A stretch of DNA of 64,000 bases from Ampullaceana balthica (taxonomy: Eukaryota > Mollusca > Gastropoda > Lymnaeidae): assembly GCA_944989445.1 (NCBI GenBank), contig CALYLW010001395.1:62001-126000 (forward strand), written 5' to 3'. The position numbers and the translations under genes were made by a program. Below the pieces are notes generated by a model that had not been told where the DNA came from, searched no databases, and saw nothing but the letters and a program-made list of their open reading frames with translations. How positions within the stretch are numbered: position 1 is the stretch's first letter; every line of letters begins with the position of its first letter. Of the stretch, positions 22,200 to 33,609 are shown one piece after another.

Positions 22200-23045
22200 A
22201 GGACTGCTTGTAGATGAAAGACGCTGTGTTTTTTAATTTAAAAAACCCTTGCTTTGACTAACTTTGTTTTGAAATACGCCGATTGATACTAGCTAATGTG
22301 TTTATCTACCCCCTCTCCTCCCTTCACTCCTATAACCCACACCCCTGCACTTCTTGTGTTCATTAACACATGTTGACCTAGAAAAACTGATCTTAATAAT
22401 GCGTACAAGGTCTTCAGTATTTAAATGTAATAAATTAAATAGTTACTAACAGTATAAGATGGGTAAGACGTCGGCTGAGGATGGACTGTACAGAGACGAA
22501 AGATGCCGTGTTTGTTTTTGTTCATACAAGCACCCTTGGTTTGACACTAACTTTGCTTTGAAATAGCCGACAGTGGGTCACCGATTGATACTATCTAATG
22601 CCGTTTTTCTACTCTCCCACCCCCTCTCATCTCTTCCCTCCTATAACCCAGTGCTTCTCAAAAAAATTTGTATTGTGGACCGGCAGGAATTTTTTCCATT
22701 GCACCAGGAACCGGTGCACTATTTTCCCTGTACTTACATGGTAGCGAAATGTATTTTATTTCCTTTTATTTTATTTCCTTTTATTTCTTTTATTTCTTTC
22801 ATTTATTTGCTTATTGTCAAAAATGACAAATTCTATAGTTAGTATTATTGGTAGCAATTGGAGGATTATAATTATATGTTTCTCTCCTTTCATGATAACT
22901 TCTGTGGACCCTACTTTGAGAAGCACTGCTATAACCCACAGCCCTTGCATTCGCATGTGTTTTTTGTGTTCATTGACACGTGTCTGCCTATCCCAAAAAT
23001 TGATATTAATAATACACCCAAAGTTAATAAGATGGGTAAGACGTC
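22200..23045 (+). repeat. Duplicated 5' region of the hAT transposase, about 290-bp units
   Basis: Two units, about 22,200-22,475 and 22,480-23,045; the second is enlarged by the nested MITE. Both contain tttgactaactttg/tttgacactaactttg, ccgattgatact, a cctataaccca block, a gtgttcatt stretch and end at atgggtaagacgtcg. That ATG is the probable transposase start, so leader and start codon were duplicated together. Confidence 0.7.
22649..22928. mobile_element. Nested hAT MITE, 280 bp
   Basis: The ends CAGTGCTTCTCAAA and TTTGAGAAGCACTG are near-perfect inverted repeats. They are flanked by an exact 8-bp duplication CTATAACC (22,641-22,648 and 22,929-22,936). The interior has gtggaccggcaggaattttt and a T-rich run. 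Related copies are at 33,017-33,204 and around it. It has no coding capacity. Confidence 0.9.
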
Positions 23046-23761
23046 GTGTGGAATCAGGCCAATCGAGTTGACAGCGACACGGCAAAATGCAACCATTGTA
23101 ATGAAATTGTGTCGGCGAAGGGTGGCAACCCAACGCGATAAAACGCCATTTGAACGCTATTCATAAATTGATATTTATAAACAAACCGCCGAACCACCCA
23201 ATGTCAGCAATTTTTTGGAATCAACAAAAGCAGTACCACTGACCAAAGCACGATCACTTGAGATTTACCGCAGTATTGCGTCCTTCATCGCCATTAGCAT
23301 CGACTACCGACGCCAAGTGGATATTAACATTCAAGGTATGACACTGAACGTTACGTCATTGCCGTTGACATTTTGTTTGCATGTTCAGTTTACCGTCGTT
23401 TATGAGTATGACGAATGTATTTACAGCAGGAATTGAATAAAAGTTGTTAGTGCATTATAGTTAATTGTAGTGCATTAGCAATAGTATGTTACTGGAAGCA
23501 AGCCGTTGGCTACTACTACTGTGTGAAATGAGGTGAATGGATGGTGGCTAGGTTGCATTGTATAGCGATCATGACGGGGGAAAATTATGCGACGTTTAAG
23601 TTTAGAACGGGTAACCCGGGTACCCGTTCGAAATTTTCACGGGTACCCGGGCAGCTTTTTTCAACAAAATTGACAGCCCTATCCATAAAGACGGTAAACC
23701 AAATTTTCTGATATGCCAAACTTTGCTGACAAATTACAAAGCTAGTAATAGTTAGTGACAC

Positions 23762-26490
23762 TATCGGCTAAATGTGGGCAGGTGCCACCCGAGGCAGAAC
23801 CCATTTTATCTCCCCACCCCCACACGGAACACATATTTTGTACCTATAAAGAGTATAGAATTTTGATAACTTATTTTCAACTGTTTTTTTTACATAGTAT
23901 GACTACATATTCCCTTAAATTGCCAGTATATTGCTCTCCCGTTCTTTGACCAGAAGTTTTAATTAAAATGATATGGCATACACATCAATTTTTTTAGAAA
24001 TGTAAAATCATCTTTTAAGTATACAATATAAGTTTATCTGTAAGTAGCCTCTGCAAAATCATTTTAGCACTGTAATTTAGGGGCACATTACCTTCATAAA
24101 GTTCGTTTCCAAATAGCGCATTATTTCAAATGTTAACAATAAGAATAGTAATATTTGAATATGACAAGCAAAGTTCCTTTGTCTATATATATGATTAGCA
24201 CTTCATCTGGCTCTGTCAGTTTTTCGATAGCTTTCAAAGCAACCTCAAAATGTCCCATTGGTATATTATTTATCTTGCATCCTAAAGTCTGTTTAAAGTT
24301 TTGACTAAAGCAGTAATTAGATTATGTCAATTTTATTTTTGACAGGGAAAAGAATGCGTAATACCGTTTTAGTGTACCAAAAATAGTAGGACAGTATGTT
24401 TCAGCTGGAGAAGCACTTAAATATATCATACGTTATGAACTCTTTGAGCGGCATTTGACTTTAAGGCTTATGACGTTTTTTGTATTTCTTGAACTCCCGT
24501 ATATGTATATCAAGTAGTTCATGTATGTTGTATAATTTTTATACGCTGTTTGAGTTTACGAATACAGCTATTTTTGCTTCTACAAGATGAGTTGCTTACA
24601 AATTTGAATCAGGTATAGGTACCAGCACATCAGCGTCATGTTTTATGCTGCTACTGCTACCCCCCCCCCTTTGGGTTTTCAATTCAGTAGCATTAGTAAA
24701 TGAAGATTTTAGATTAAAAATGTTGTTTTAATTTTTAGAAACATTCACGTATTTTAATAAAAATCCTGATTTCTTTTTTAACTCTTTCATTTCCTTTTCT
24801 TTTCTTTTATTTAAATTTATTTAAACTTTCTTCATTTTTAGAAGCTAATTAACCATAAGGAATTTACCGCACCCTCATAAAGTGCCGCATGAGGCATTAA
24901 ATTGCCTCATGTTTAAAATTGATAGGGTGCAGCAATGTCTGCTTCCACAACAGGATTGGCTGTCACCTGAACAAAAACGCGGTACTTACAAGCAGCTCTG
25001 TATCACTTTCTCATACTACTTAGGTCTTTTAGTTGTTCCGTTCATTAGCATAAGTATCGAAAAATTTATATTCAATATGGAAATAGAAATTTTGCCTGAA
25101 GAAAAGTGTACATGCTTTACAATAGTTCTTTTATTAAATTTCTTAATTTCTTATTTTTGTAATCTATTTATTGGGGCTGCGGAAATTAAAGATTAATTTC
25201 TCTATTATTCGTTAACATTTTTTAACGATTATTTTTTTTTGAACGATTAATCAACCCACTACTTACAAGTGAACTGGAAGTCAAAAAGTAAAATATTTCG
25301 GCCGATAAATATAAACTAATTTCCGGAAAATTGCACGAACATTTGGTTTTACACTGTTGACTGACGTGTAGGGCTGTCAATATTGATGAAAAAAGAAGCC
25401 CGGTACCCGCCCAAATTTTCAACGGGTACCCGGGTTACCCGTTCCAAACACCTCAAATATTCGCCTTCATGCCTGCTATTAGCATTATACATGTAGTTCT
25501 TTGTTTATGACGGAAATGCAAACTTAGATGTAATGAATCGGCAATTTAAAAATGTTGACATTGAAATAATACTAAAGTACAGTGGTGTAAAAACAATGAC
25601 TAAAGGGGTTTCGGAGTGATTTTTAAAGCTATGTTTTTAATTGCTTTTTATGGGGTGGGGGGGCGGAGAGCTAAACAAAGTCTTTTAAAGATAAAGGGGG
25701 TAATCGTACGATGGCATGGCGGGTTATTTCTAGTTCATAGCTGACAACTGTTGTAATTGACCAAACTCTCCGAGACTTGCCCCTACTAAGTGCACTTAGC
25801 CCACAGCATTTATTTTTGTTTAAACAGTGATTTTATTTTTTTTAAAAATATGGTGGGGATATGAGTGGAGAAAGGAGTGACTAGTTGGGTATTATATAAA
25901 CAACATCGTCTTGTCTCAATGTTGTCGGCATATTTCAAAGCCAAGGCCAAGGTCATTCTGTCATTTCCTGCCCTTCCTAAATTTCGGCGTTGTGGTCTAT
26001 TTTCCTTATTTTAAAAATTCAAAGAACCAAAGCCTTTTTGTGCTAGATAATTTTTGGTTCATGTTCCAAGAAAAAAAGCTGTATCACAATACATTGAAGT
26101 TTGTCACGCGTTGCAAAAAGGCAAGATTTCTAGCGTGGCTTACATATCACCTGCAACCCAAACATCCACCACAGTATTGCTAATTTCAGCTGAGACAATC
26201 TAAAGCTATGTGAACGATTGTCAACAAACTTGTCTTTTCGCGTAGTTGACTAAAAGATGTCATATAAAGAAGACATTCCAGTTTTATTTCGATTTTCCTC
26301 AAGTACATTTAATTAATATTACTTATGACACCATAAATTTCAATTTTTGGCTTTAATCTAAATTAACGATTAATATATTTTTTTTAATTTTTCACTTTTA
26401 GAGGCAAATTAACAACGAGGAATTTTGTCTCCCCTAAAAAGTTTCGCCCGGGGCATTTGACCTCCTTTGCCCCATCTCACTAAGCCACTG
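23762..26490. mobile_element. hAT-type element, 2.7 kb, non-autonomous or decayed
   Basis: An 8-bp duplication AGTGACAC lies at 23,754-23,761 and 26,491-26,498. The right end, reverse-complemented, reads CAGTGGCTTAGTGAGATGGG. The left end, TATCGGCTAAATGTGGGC, is its degenerate partner. No transposase frame is visible. About 100 bp near the right end (26,400-26,480) are loosely repeated at 24,840-24,915 (gaggcaaattaac/gaagctaattaac, then a gcattaaattgcctc block), so it may be composite. Another hAT terminus lies inside. Confidence 0.7.
25369..25450 (-). mobile_element. Terminus of a TAGGGCTGTCAA hAT element
   Basis: TAGGGCTGTCAATATTGATG followed by cccggtacccg and cgggtacccgggttacccg. It matches the reverse complement of the right end of the element at 21,768-23,681. 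No partner end is found downstream, so it is a solitary or truncated copy nested in the 2.7-kb hAT element. Confidence 0.7.
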
Positions 26491-26936
26491 AGTGACACTA
26501 TGTAAAAGTCAAGAAAAATACGTAATGCAATTGTTCTCTGTTAAATGAGTCTTTTAGCCTTCCTCAAAGCTAGACCACAAAGACACACTTCCTCACACTG
26601 AAAGCACCATGCCTTACATGTATATTTTTTACTTACATTTTTATGGATGGTATAAACTTCATTGAAATAATGGTACATTTATGTTTGAATGGGAATTTTA
26701 AAAAGAAAGGCTCTTTAAAAATATTTTTTATAAGACTGGTAAGAATACACAAACAAATATTTATCAATTTTAATCTAATCACATTTCAAATCACATTTTA
26801 TAAAATAAATCTCAAAACTTTCAAATCGACTTATTTTAGTTTTTTGAAAAGAAAGCCTTAGCATAACTTTAGTATTGTATTTTTATCACTACCATGCGTC
26901 ATTGTCACGTGAACAAGCATATAAGATTAAAGATCG

Positions 26937-27044
<108 letters not shown>

Positions 27045-28409
27045 GGCTGCTTCGATTAATTTAAATTGTTTCCTCATAATTCGTACCCTTTTAAAAGATT
27101 TCACATCTCAACAAGAACACATTAACAAAAAATTCAAATATTATCAGATTCTAATTTAAAGTCTCAGCAGTTAATGCAAGAGAAAATTACAACAGCCGAA
27201 AAAATTATCAAGGCTTATAATTCTTTGCATATTGAGTCTTTGAAAGAATTGGTTAAAAAACAGAATTTGAAGTTAAACGGATTCGAGGATGCAAGTAAAG
27301 ATATTGATATATCAATAAATGAAGTCAATAAACAGCTTGGCCTGGTTAAGACCATTAATCATCTTGTGTCTATTTCCTTACAAGAATTGTCCAAGAAAGT
27401 TGAGAGTACAAATGTGCAGAATAATTAGACGTCTGACAAAATGAATAAAAATAGAAAACTCTATTAATACAAACGTCATCTCGGTTCGCAGAACAGTTTA
27501 AAAAGTGAGAGAAGTCTCAATCATGATACATTTGAGGAATTGATATGTTACAAATATGTTTCGTTTCTTTTTGAAATTTTTTAATGTTAAAAAAGAAAAA
27601 GATATAAAAGAAAAATTATTGTAAAAAAAAATTATTAAATTTTAAAAAAGGTGCATCGTAAAGAGTGATGCAAAATTATTAGCTTAGTCATTCGAAATTG
27701 TCAAACTATGACATTGGATTAAAATTGAAAGTTAAAGCTAATATACGAAAAACTAAATTGCAACAGAAATAAACTGAAATACCTCCATTAAAAGAATGTA
27801 TGAAGCTGGTTTTCCATTTAAACTCCATCCATTTTTTATATAATTTCAGATTCGTAGCTGTGAATAAATTGTTATATGAAATTTTAATATTTGTTTTTTT
27901 AATGTGATCTAGTCGTAGCTTTTTAAATAGATAAACATTATTATTCAATCACGAATCAGAGGTGTAAACATACGTATATAGCAATAAGACATTCAAGGTT
28001 TAATGAGCAATAAAAATGACTTTCGATTTGAAGATCATGTTAGTAAAATGAATATAATAAAATAAAGATCGGTTGCATTTTGAACACGTTTGAATTCAAA
28101 CAATATATCGCACATACACTGAAAATATAACCTGCCAGTTTAACCGCAAAGCCTAGCTTATAAAACTGACGTTTACAAACACCTGAATTAAAAGACTCCA
28201 GATAATTGTTTTCTCTTAATTTCAATTTGACGAGTATCCCAATAAACACACTCTGCGACTTAAATAAATACTACAACAAAATATGATCTATATAAATATA
28301 TAAAATGCTTCTTTCCCGTTCGTAAATGGACACTCTGATTTTAGATTTCCTTTAGATGGTAATGTATTTTTCCTGCAATGTAGATTTAAAATGGTTTGTG
28401 AACTCTCAG

Positions 28410-28498
28410 AAAACTTTACTATTACGTTCCCATTGGATAATTTAAACAAGAGCTTAAACTTGACGAACAGTGAGAGAGCGAAGGTGCAGCTTGTAAAA
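28410..28498 (+). pseudogene. Copy C linker exon 1
   Basis: Acceptor ctctcag. It reads E-NFTITFPLDNLNKSLNLTN and on to AKVQLVK, two codons longer than in copy A and still open. The donor position is AAAA|ATTATC in place of AAAG|GTATCG, so it should not be spliced normally. Confidence 0.6.
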
Positions 28499-28999
28499 AT
28501 TATCGTTATATATTGGGGCTTTGACGTGCCGACAATTTTTATTACAAAGTTCAGTGGGCTAAGAAAGGGGGAAAAAAATGCAGCCAAATGAGATGTAAAC
28601 TTAGTTTTAGACTTTAACATTAGTCTAAATAAAGTTCTTTTAAAATTATTTTTTTTTAAAAGGGTATAAACTTGTATTAAGTCATTTTATATCTAAAAAA
28701 CGTTTATGTCAGACAAATGGCTGCTTATTACTCTAAAATTACTTTTAGGATAATATAGCTATTATTCAGAGTAGTTTCCCTTTTAAATGATATTAAACAT
28801 AATTGATTTGTTTTACTTTGAATCTAACATAATTGATTGTAGTATTTTTCTGTTATTTTAAGAAATTTTGTGTTATAACCATGTTTCTTGATTTTTTTAG
28901 GAGAGCTATAAAAGTCGTGGGAGGAAGTGACAAACACTCGCAGTTTAAAAAAAAATTATACTAAATTTCATTTTTAACATAAAACGTTTAGGTGGGTAT

Positions 29000-30333
29000 T
29001 ATATTGTATTATATTGTATTATATTGTATTATATTGTATTATATTGTATTATATTGTATTATATTGTATTATATTGTATTATATTGTATTATAGTGTATT
29101 ATATTGTATTATATTGTATTATATTGTATTATATTGTATTATATTGTATATTGTATTATATTGTATTATATTGTATTATATTGTATTATATTGTATTATA
29201 TTGTATTATATTGTATTATATTGTATTATATTGTATTATATTGTATTATATTGTATTATATTGTATTATATTGTATTATATTGTATTATATTGTATTATA
29301 TTGTATTATATTGTATTATATTGTATTATATTGTATTATATTGTATTATAGTGTATTATATTGTATTATATTGTATTATATTGTATTATAGTGTATTATA
29401 TTGTATTATATTGTATTATATTGTATTATATTGTATTATATTGTATTATATTGTATTATATTGTATTATATTGTATTATATTGTATTATATTGTATTATA
29501 TTGTATTATATTGTATTGTATTATATTGTATTATATTGTATTATATTGTATTATATTGTATTGTATTATATTGTATTATATTGTATTATATTATATTGTA
29601 TTATATTGTATTATATTGTATTATATTGTATTTATATTGTATTATATTGTATTATATTGTATTATATTGTATTGTATTATATTGTATTATATTGTATTAT
29701 ATTATATTGTATTATATTGTATTTATTATATTGTATTATATTGTATTATATTGTATTATATTGTATTATATTGTATTATATTGTATTATATTGTATTATA
29801 TTGTATTATATTGTATTGTATTATATTGTATTATATTGTATTATATTGTATTATATTGTATTATATTGTATTATATTGTATTGTATTATATTGTATTATA
29901 TTGTATTATATTGTATTATATTGTATTATATTTATATTATATTGTATTATATTATATTGTATTATATTGTATTATATTGTATTATATTGTATTATATTGT
30001 ATTATATTGTATTATATTGTATTATATTGTATTATATTGTATTATATTGTATTATATTGTATTATATTGTATTATATTGTATTGTATTATATTGTATTAT
30101 ATTGTATTATATTGTATTATATTGTATTATATTGTATTATATTGTATTATATTGTATTATATTGTATTATATTGTATTATATTGTATTATATTGTATTAT
30201 ATTGTATTATATTGTATTATATTGTATTATATTGTATTGTATTATATTGTATTATATTGTATTATATTGTATTATATTGTATTATATTGTATTATATTGT
30301 ATTATATTGTATTATATTGTATTAATGTATAAT
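29000..30333 (+). repeat. (TATTATATTG)n minisatellite array, about 1.3 kb
   Basis: A decamer array with occasional 15-bp variants (an extra TATTG) and a few ATAGTG variants near 29,094, 29,350 and 29,390. It reads as long fake open frames in several phases. It begins right after ggtgggtattatattg, in the intron that in copies A and B lies just before linker exon 2. The same intron position there has short tattattta- or tatattatatta-type sequence. Confidence 0.97.
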
Positions 30334-31690
30334 TGTATATATTGTACACAATATACACACATACAACACAACAACTCATACATCAACACAATAACACAAT
30401 ACAATACACAACACACATACACACAATACAAACAACATACCAACAACACACACACATTAACAACAACATACATACACAATAACAACACATTACACTAAAA
30501 CTAATCACACAATCAACACAACAATACTACAACACAATACACACAACAAATACAACACCCAATACACAACCATCCAACCAATACAACACAATGAACACAA
30601 ACAACAATACAACACAATACTACACAATACAACACAATTAACAACACAAACATACAACACAATACCAACACAATACAAACAATACAACACAATACAAACC
30701 AATACAAGACAATACAAACAAACACAACATACACAAACAATACAATATCAACACAAAAAACAAAAAACAACAAAACAAAAACAAACAACAACAACAATAA
30801 CAAACAAAAAACAAACAAAAACAACAACAACAAACAAAAACAAACAACACAATACAAACAAACATACAAAAAAACAAAACAAACAACAAAACAACAAACA
30901 AAAACACAAAAAACAACAATAAAACAAACAAAACAAAACAACAAAAAACAAACATAAACAACAAAACAACAAAAAACAAAAAACAAAACAAACAACAAAA
31001 CAAACAATACAACAACAAAACAAAACAAACAATACAAACAACAAAACAAAACAACAAAAACAAAACAATACAAACAAAACAACAAACACAAACAAAACAA
31101 TACAAAACAACAACAAACAATACAACAACAAAAAACAAAAACAAAACAAACAAAACAACAAAAACAAACAAAAACAACACAAACACAAAACAACAAACAA
31201 CACAAGTACAACACAAATACAACACACATACATACAACCATACAACACAATACAACACAATACAACACACACACATACAACTCAATACACACAACACAAT
31301 ACACCAACAATACAACACAAAACAACACAAACCACACAATAAATACAACACAATACAACACAATACAACACAATACAAATACAACACAATACAACACAAT
31401 ACAACACAACACAATACCAACACAATACACTACAACACAATACAACACAATACAACACAAACACAAACACACAGATACAAACACAATACAACACAATACA
31501 ACACAGACAACACAATACACACAACAAAATACACACAAATACAACACAACACAAACAACACAATACAAACCACAACACAATACAACACAATACAACACAA
31601 TACAACACAATACAACACAATACACACAATACCAACCAATACAAACACAATACAACACAATACAACACAATACAACAAAACCCAACAACA
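30334..31690. repeat. A/C-only simple-sequence tract, about 1.35 kb
   Basis: Composed almost entirely of A and C with some T; only about five G are seen. Its edges are made of (CAACACAATA)n-like units, on the minus strand TATTGTGTTG. The centre (30,750-31,200) is a looser aacaaaacaac mixture. It follows the decamer array after an imperfect palindrome near 30,335-30,356. Long minus-strand frames here are artefacts of composition. Confidence 0.9.
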
Positions 31691-31699
31691 AACCCTCCC

Positions 31700-32220
31700 C
31701 CCACACAATCGCTACGTCCACTCCGCCCACCCGTGCAAACCCCCCCACTTACGTCCCCAATACACCCAATCGAAACCCGTAATACCCACAAACCAAAGTC
31801 ACCAATCCAAGTGCCACACCCACCCCCCGACGAAGGGTGACTGAAGGTGAGCCCCACTACCCATAAACTGCTCACACTCCACGCCCAATGACCCGGACCA
31901 TAGCTCCCAAAGTGAGACGTCGCTGACAGCCGTCCTTACCAATAGAAAACGTACCTCATCATCCACTAACAAATATACTAGCCTCTATAACCTTCCTCCC
32001 TGGACTGTGCATTGCAATATAGTTTTTGCGAGACCTTCCGTTCTTGTCAAGTGTCCGTACCATCGTAATTTCCTCTTCTTAATGGAGGTGAGAAAGTCCT
32101 CGTAGGGGCCAATGGAAGTACTTATTGTGTTGCGTACCGCTTCGTTTGTGATGTGCGCTATGTAGGAGATGTTCAATGTCTTTCTGAAATATTTAATCTC
32201 TAGCGCATTGATTCTTCTTA
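31700..32220 (-). mobile_element. LINE C-terminal fragment (minus)
   Basis: The minus frame reads HITNEAVRNTISTSIGPYED and then KKRKLRWYGHLTRTEGLAKT and ILQCTVQGGR. This pattern (R-x-L-R-W-Y-G-H-x-x-R-x-x-G-L-A-K-T-I-L-Q-G-T-V) is typical of the C-terminus of a non-LTR RT polyprotein. After GGR (below about 31,990) the likeness fades quickly in unusually C-rich plus-strand sequence that merges with the A/C tract, which could be this LINE's expanded 3' tail. Confidence 0.7.
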
Positions 32221-32368
32221 AAGATTCTTCTTTTTAAAATTGACCATAAATAATGATTATTGTTCGCATGCTCTCAATGAAATATATATTTTTATCAAAT
32301 TTTTCCATACTTAAGCTCTGAGTTCAATGAATATATTTTGTTGCGCTCTGATTTTCTTATATTTACAG

Positions 32369-32741
32369 ATCTTAAGTCCATTCAGCCATTTGTGGGATTG
32401 TATGCCTGGAAATCTTTCAATGCAACTGGGGAAGTTGGTGACATAAAAGTATTTGATTCTGTTAAATGCAACTATGGAGGAAATTTTGACCCCAAGACGG
32501 GGATCTTCACAGCTCCACTTCATGGCTTGTATTTAGTTAGCATTAGTATAGGAAGTCCAGGGGATAACAAAGCTCTGACTATTGTATGTAATCAAAAAAA
32601 TATGTAGATTCGGTAAATCTTTGCGATGTATCCGGAAATGAAACTATTACAAGATGTACTGCAATAAAAGCAAAGGACAAGATATCATTGGAAATCTTGT
32701 ATAACAACCATGACAATAATTGGATGTGGGTTCATTTTTAA
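32369..32741 (+). pseudogene. C1q globular-domain exon of copy C, one frameshift
   Basis: The acceptor atttacag enters in phase 1. The frame reads DLKSIQPFVGLYAWKSF and later NYGGNFDPKTGIFTAPLHGL, the C1q signature. A one-base shift in or just after the A-run at 32,595-32,602 ends this frame at TAG. Beyond the shift, the reading frame DSVNLCDVSGNETITRCTAI and on to NNWMWVHF, then TAA (32,739-32,741), completes the domain in another frame. A single lesion in a homopolymer could be real decay or a base-calling error. Confidence 0.75.
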
Positions 32742-32957
32742 TGCTGTTTGATCACAGGTGGAAGATGAAATGTCATCACTATGATTGTGTAATAGTGTTG
32801 CTAAAAACGTCTGTTTCTTTAAAATAAAATGTGTGCCACATTTTCATGGCACTAATAATGTTGTATAACCATTTAGAATGTAATAGTTCTTCTTCTCAAG
32901 TGTTTTTTAAACAAAACTTTGTCTACAAGAGTGCAATATTTGATGGATACAGTAGAC

Positions 32958-33400
32958 CAATGCTTCTCAAACTTTTTGGCAGGGTGTACCGAGAGGTATT
33001 TCTCATTGCTCTAGGGCAGTGCTTCTCAAACATTTTAGTATGGCGGACCGGCAGGAATTTTTTCCATTGCACAAGTGACCGGTGCACTATTTTCCCTGCA
33101 CTGACAATTTTTTTCTGTCTTTTTTTAAAGAATTTCAGAGGACCGGTGGCGGATAGCTCACAGACCGGCACAAGGTCCGTTGACCACCACTTTGAAAAGC
33201 ACTGCCCTAGAGAATGGTGCAGAAATTTTAGCAGTTCTTAAGTGGTAGCGAAATGTGATTTATTTTATTACAATTTTTCATTTTACGTGCTTATTGCAGA
33301 AAAAATGGTACTTTCTAAAGTGTTAGTTTCCATGGTTACAAAAAGAGGATTATAAAATTAAAAGTTTAGGTCATTTCTTGATAACTTCTGATGACCTGCG
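32958..33400. mobile_element. hAT MITE, outer copy
   Basis: Starts CAATGCTTCTCAAACTTTTT. The right part (gtggtagcgaaatgtg through tgataacttctgatg) matches the interior of the nested MITE at 22,740-22,910. A second, smaller member is inserted in its left part. The right terminus is not clear. Confidence 0.6.
33017..33204. mobile_element. hAT MITE, inner copy, 188 bp
   Basis: The ends CAGTGCTTCTCAAAC and CTTTGAAAAGCACTG are inverted. Flanking octamers CTCTAGGG and CCCTAGAG agree at 6 of 8 positions as a direct repeat and fit the nTCTAGAn target preference known for some hAT groups. The interior has gcggaccggcaggaattttt, as in the copy at 22,649. Confidence 0.8.
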
Positions 33401-33528
33401 GTGGATGCCTACGGAGCAGCACCTGTCTACGTACCACGACTTTGGGGTGTAATGCAGTAGACTATATTCAATAACAGGGTAGAATAATTTTCTTGCGTGC
33501 AAATATTTTTCCCCATATTTTATTTATA

Positions 33529-33602
33529 AAATTCGAAATTGTGTGTTTAAGCAATTTAACCAAATATTTTGTAAAATTACTTAAGCACACGATTTCGAAT
33601 TT
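33529..33602. repeat. Imperfect hairpin, about 28-bp arms
   Basis: aaattcgaaattgtgtgttt is mirrored by aagcacacgatttcgaattt, separated by an AT-rich loop. Both arms are in otherwise plain AT-rich sequence. It may be a remnant of a small foldback element. Confidence 0.6.
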
Positions 33603-33609
33603 TTTAAAT

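Larger units (their letters stand above)
21768..23681 (+). mobile_element. hAT-type DNA transposon with decayed BED/transposase remains
   Basis: Flanked by a perfect 8-bp duplication TCCATAAA (21,760-21,767 and 23,682-23,689), the hAT hallmark. The ends are TAGGCCTGTCAAC and TTGACAGCCCTA, with subterminal cgggtacccggg palindromes on both sides. At about 23,040-23,150 a broken frame reads VWNQANRVDSDTAKCNHCNE and then a KGGNPTR segment. This is a BED zinc-finger pattern (CxxC, then a degenerate H...H half). At 23,240-23,320 ARSLEIYRSIASFIAISI resembles the region that follows in hAT transposases. Most of the transposase is gone. It contains a nested 280-bp hAT MITE. Confidence 0.88.
27085..32741 (+). 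pseudogene. Coiled-coil/C1q family gene, copy C (probable pseudogene)
   Basis: Remaining exons are coiled coil (about 27,085-27,543, 5' half missing), linker 1 (28,410-28,498) and C1q (32,369-32,741). The Cys-rich exon and the first part of the coiled coil were removed at the (TA)n junction. The coiled-coil exon has a 1-base loss near 27,130 and a GAG-to-TAG type nonsense codon at 27,426-27,428. The linker donor is AT in place of GT. Linker 2 is not found; its intron is occupied by the simple-sequence block. Only the C1q exon is near-intact. Confidence 0.7.

Noticed and set aside
24882..25196. Small membrane protein (hydrophobic 104-codon frame)
   Set aside because: Lies inside a hAT-type element in AT-rich sequence that easily yields hydrophobic frames. 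No homologous pattern or splice support.
29000..30333. Telomere or centromere satellite
   Set aside because: The unit is unlike known telomere repeats, and the array starts inside a recognisable intron.
28992..30498. Long open frames (119-433 codons) of Tyr/Ile/Leu/Val/Cys repeats
   Set aside because: Translation of a decamer array whose unit lacks stops in several frames. No start context, splice sites or non-repetitive part.
30505..31875. Minus-strand frames of up to 411 codons rich in Val, Cys, Leu and Phe
   Set aside because: A strand with almost no C and few stops gives long frames by composition alone.
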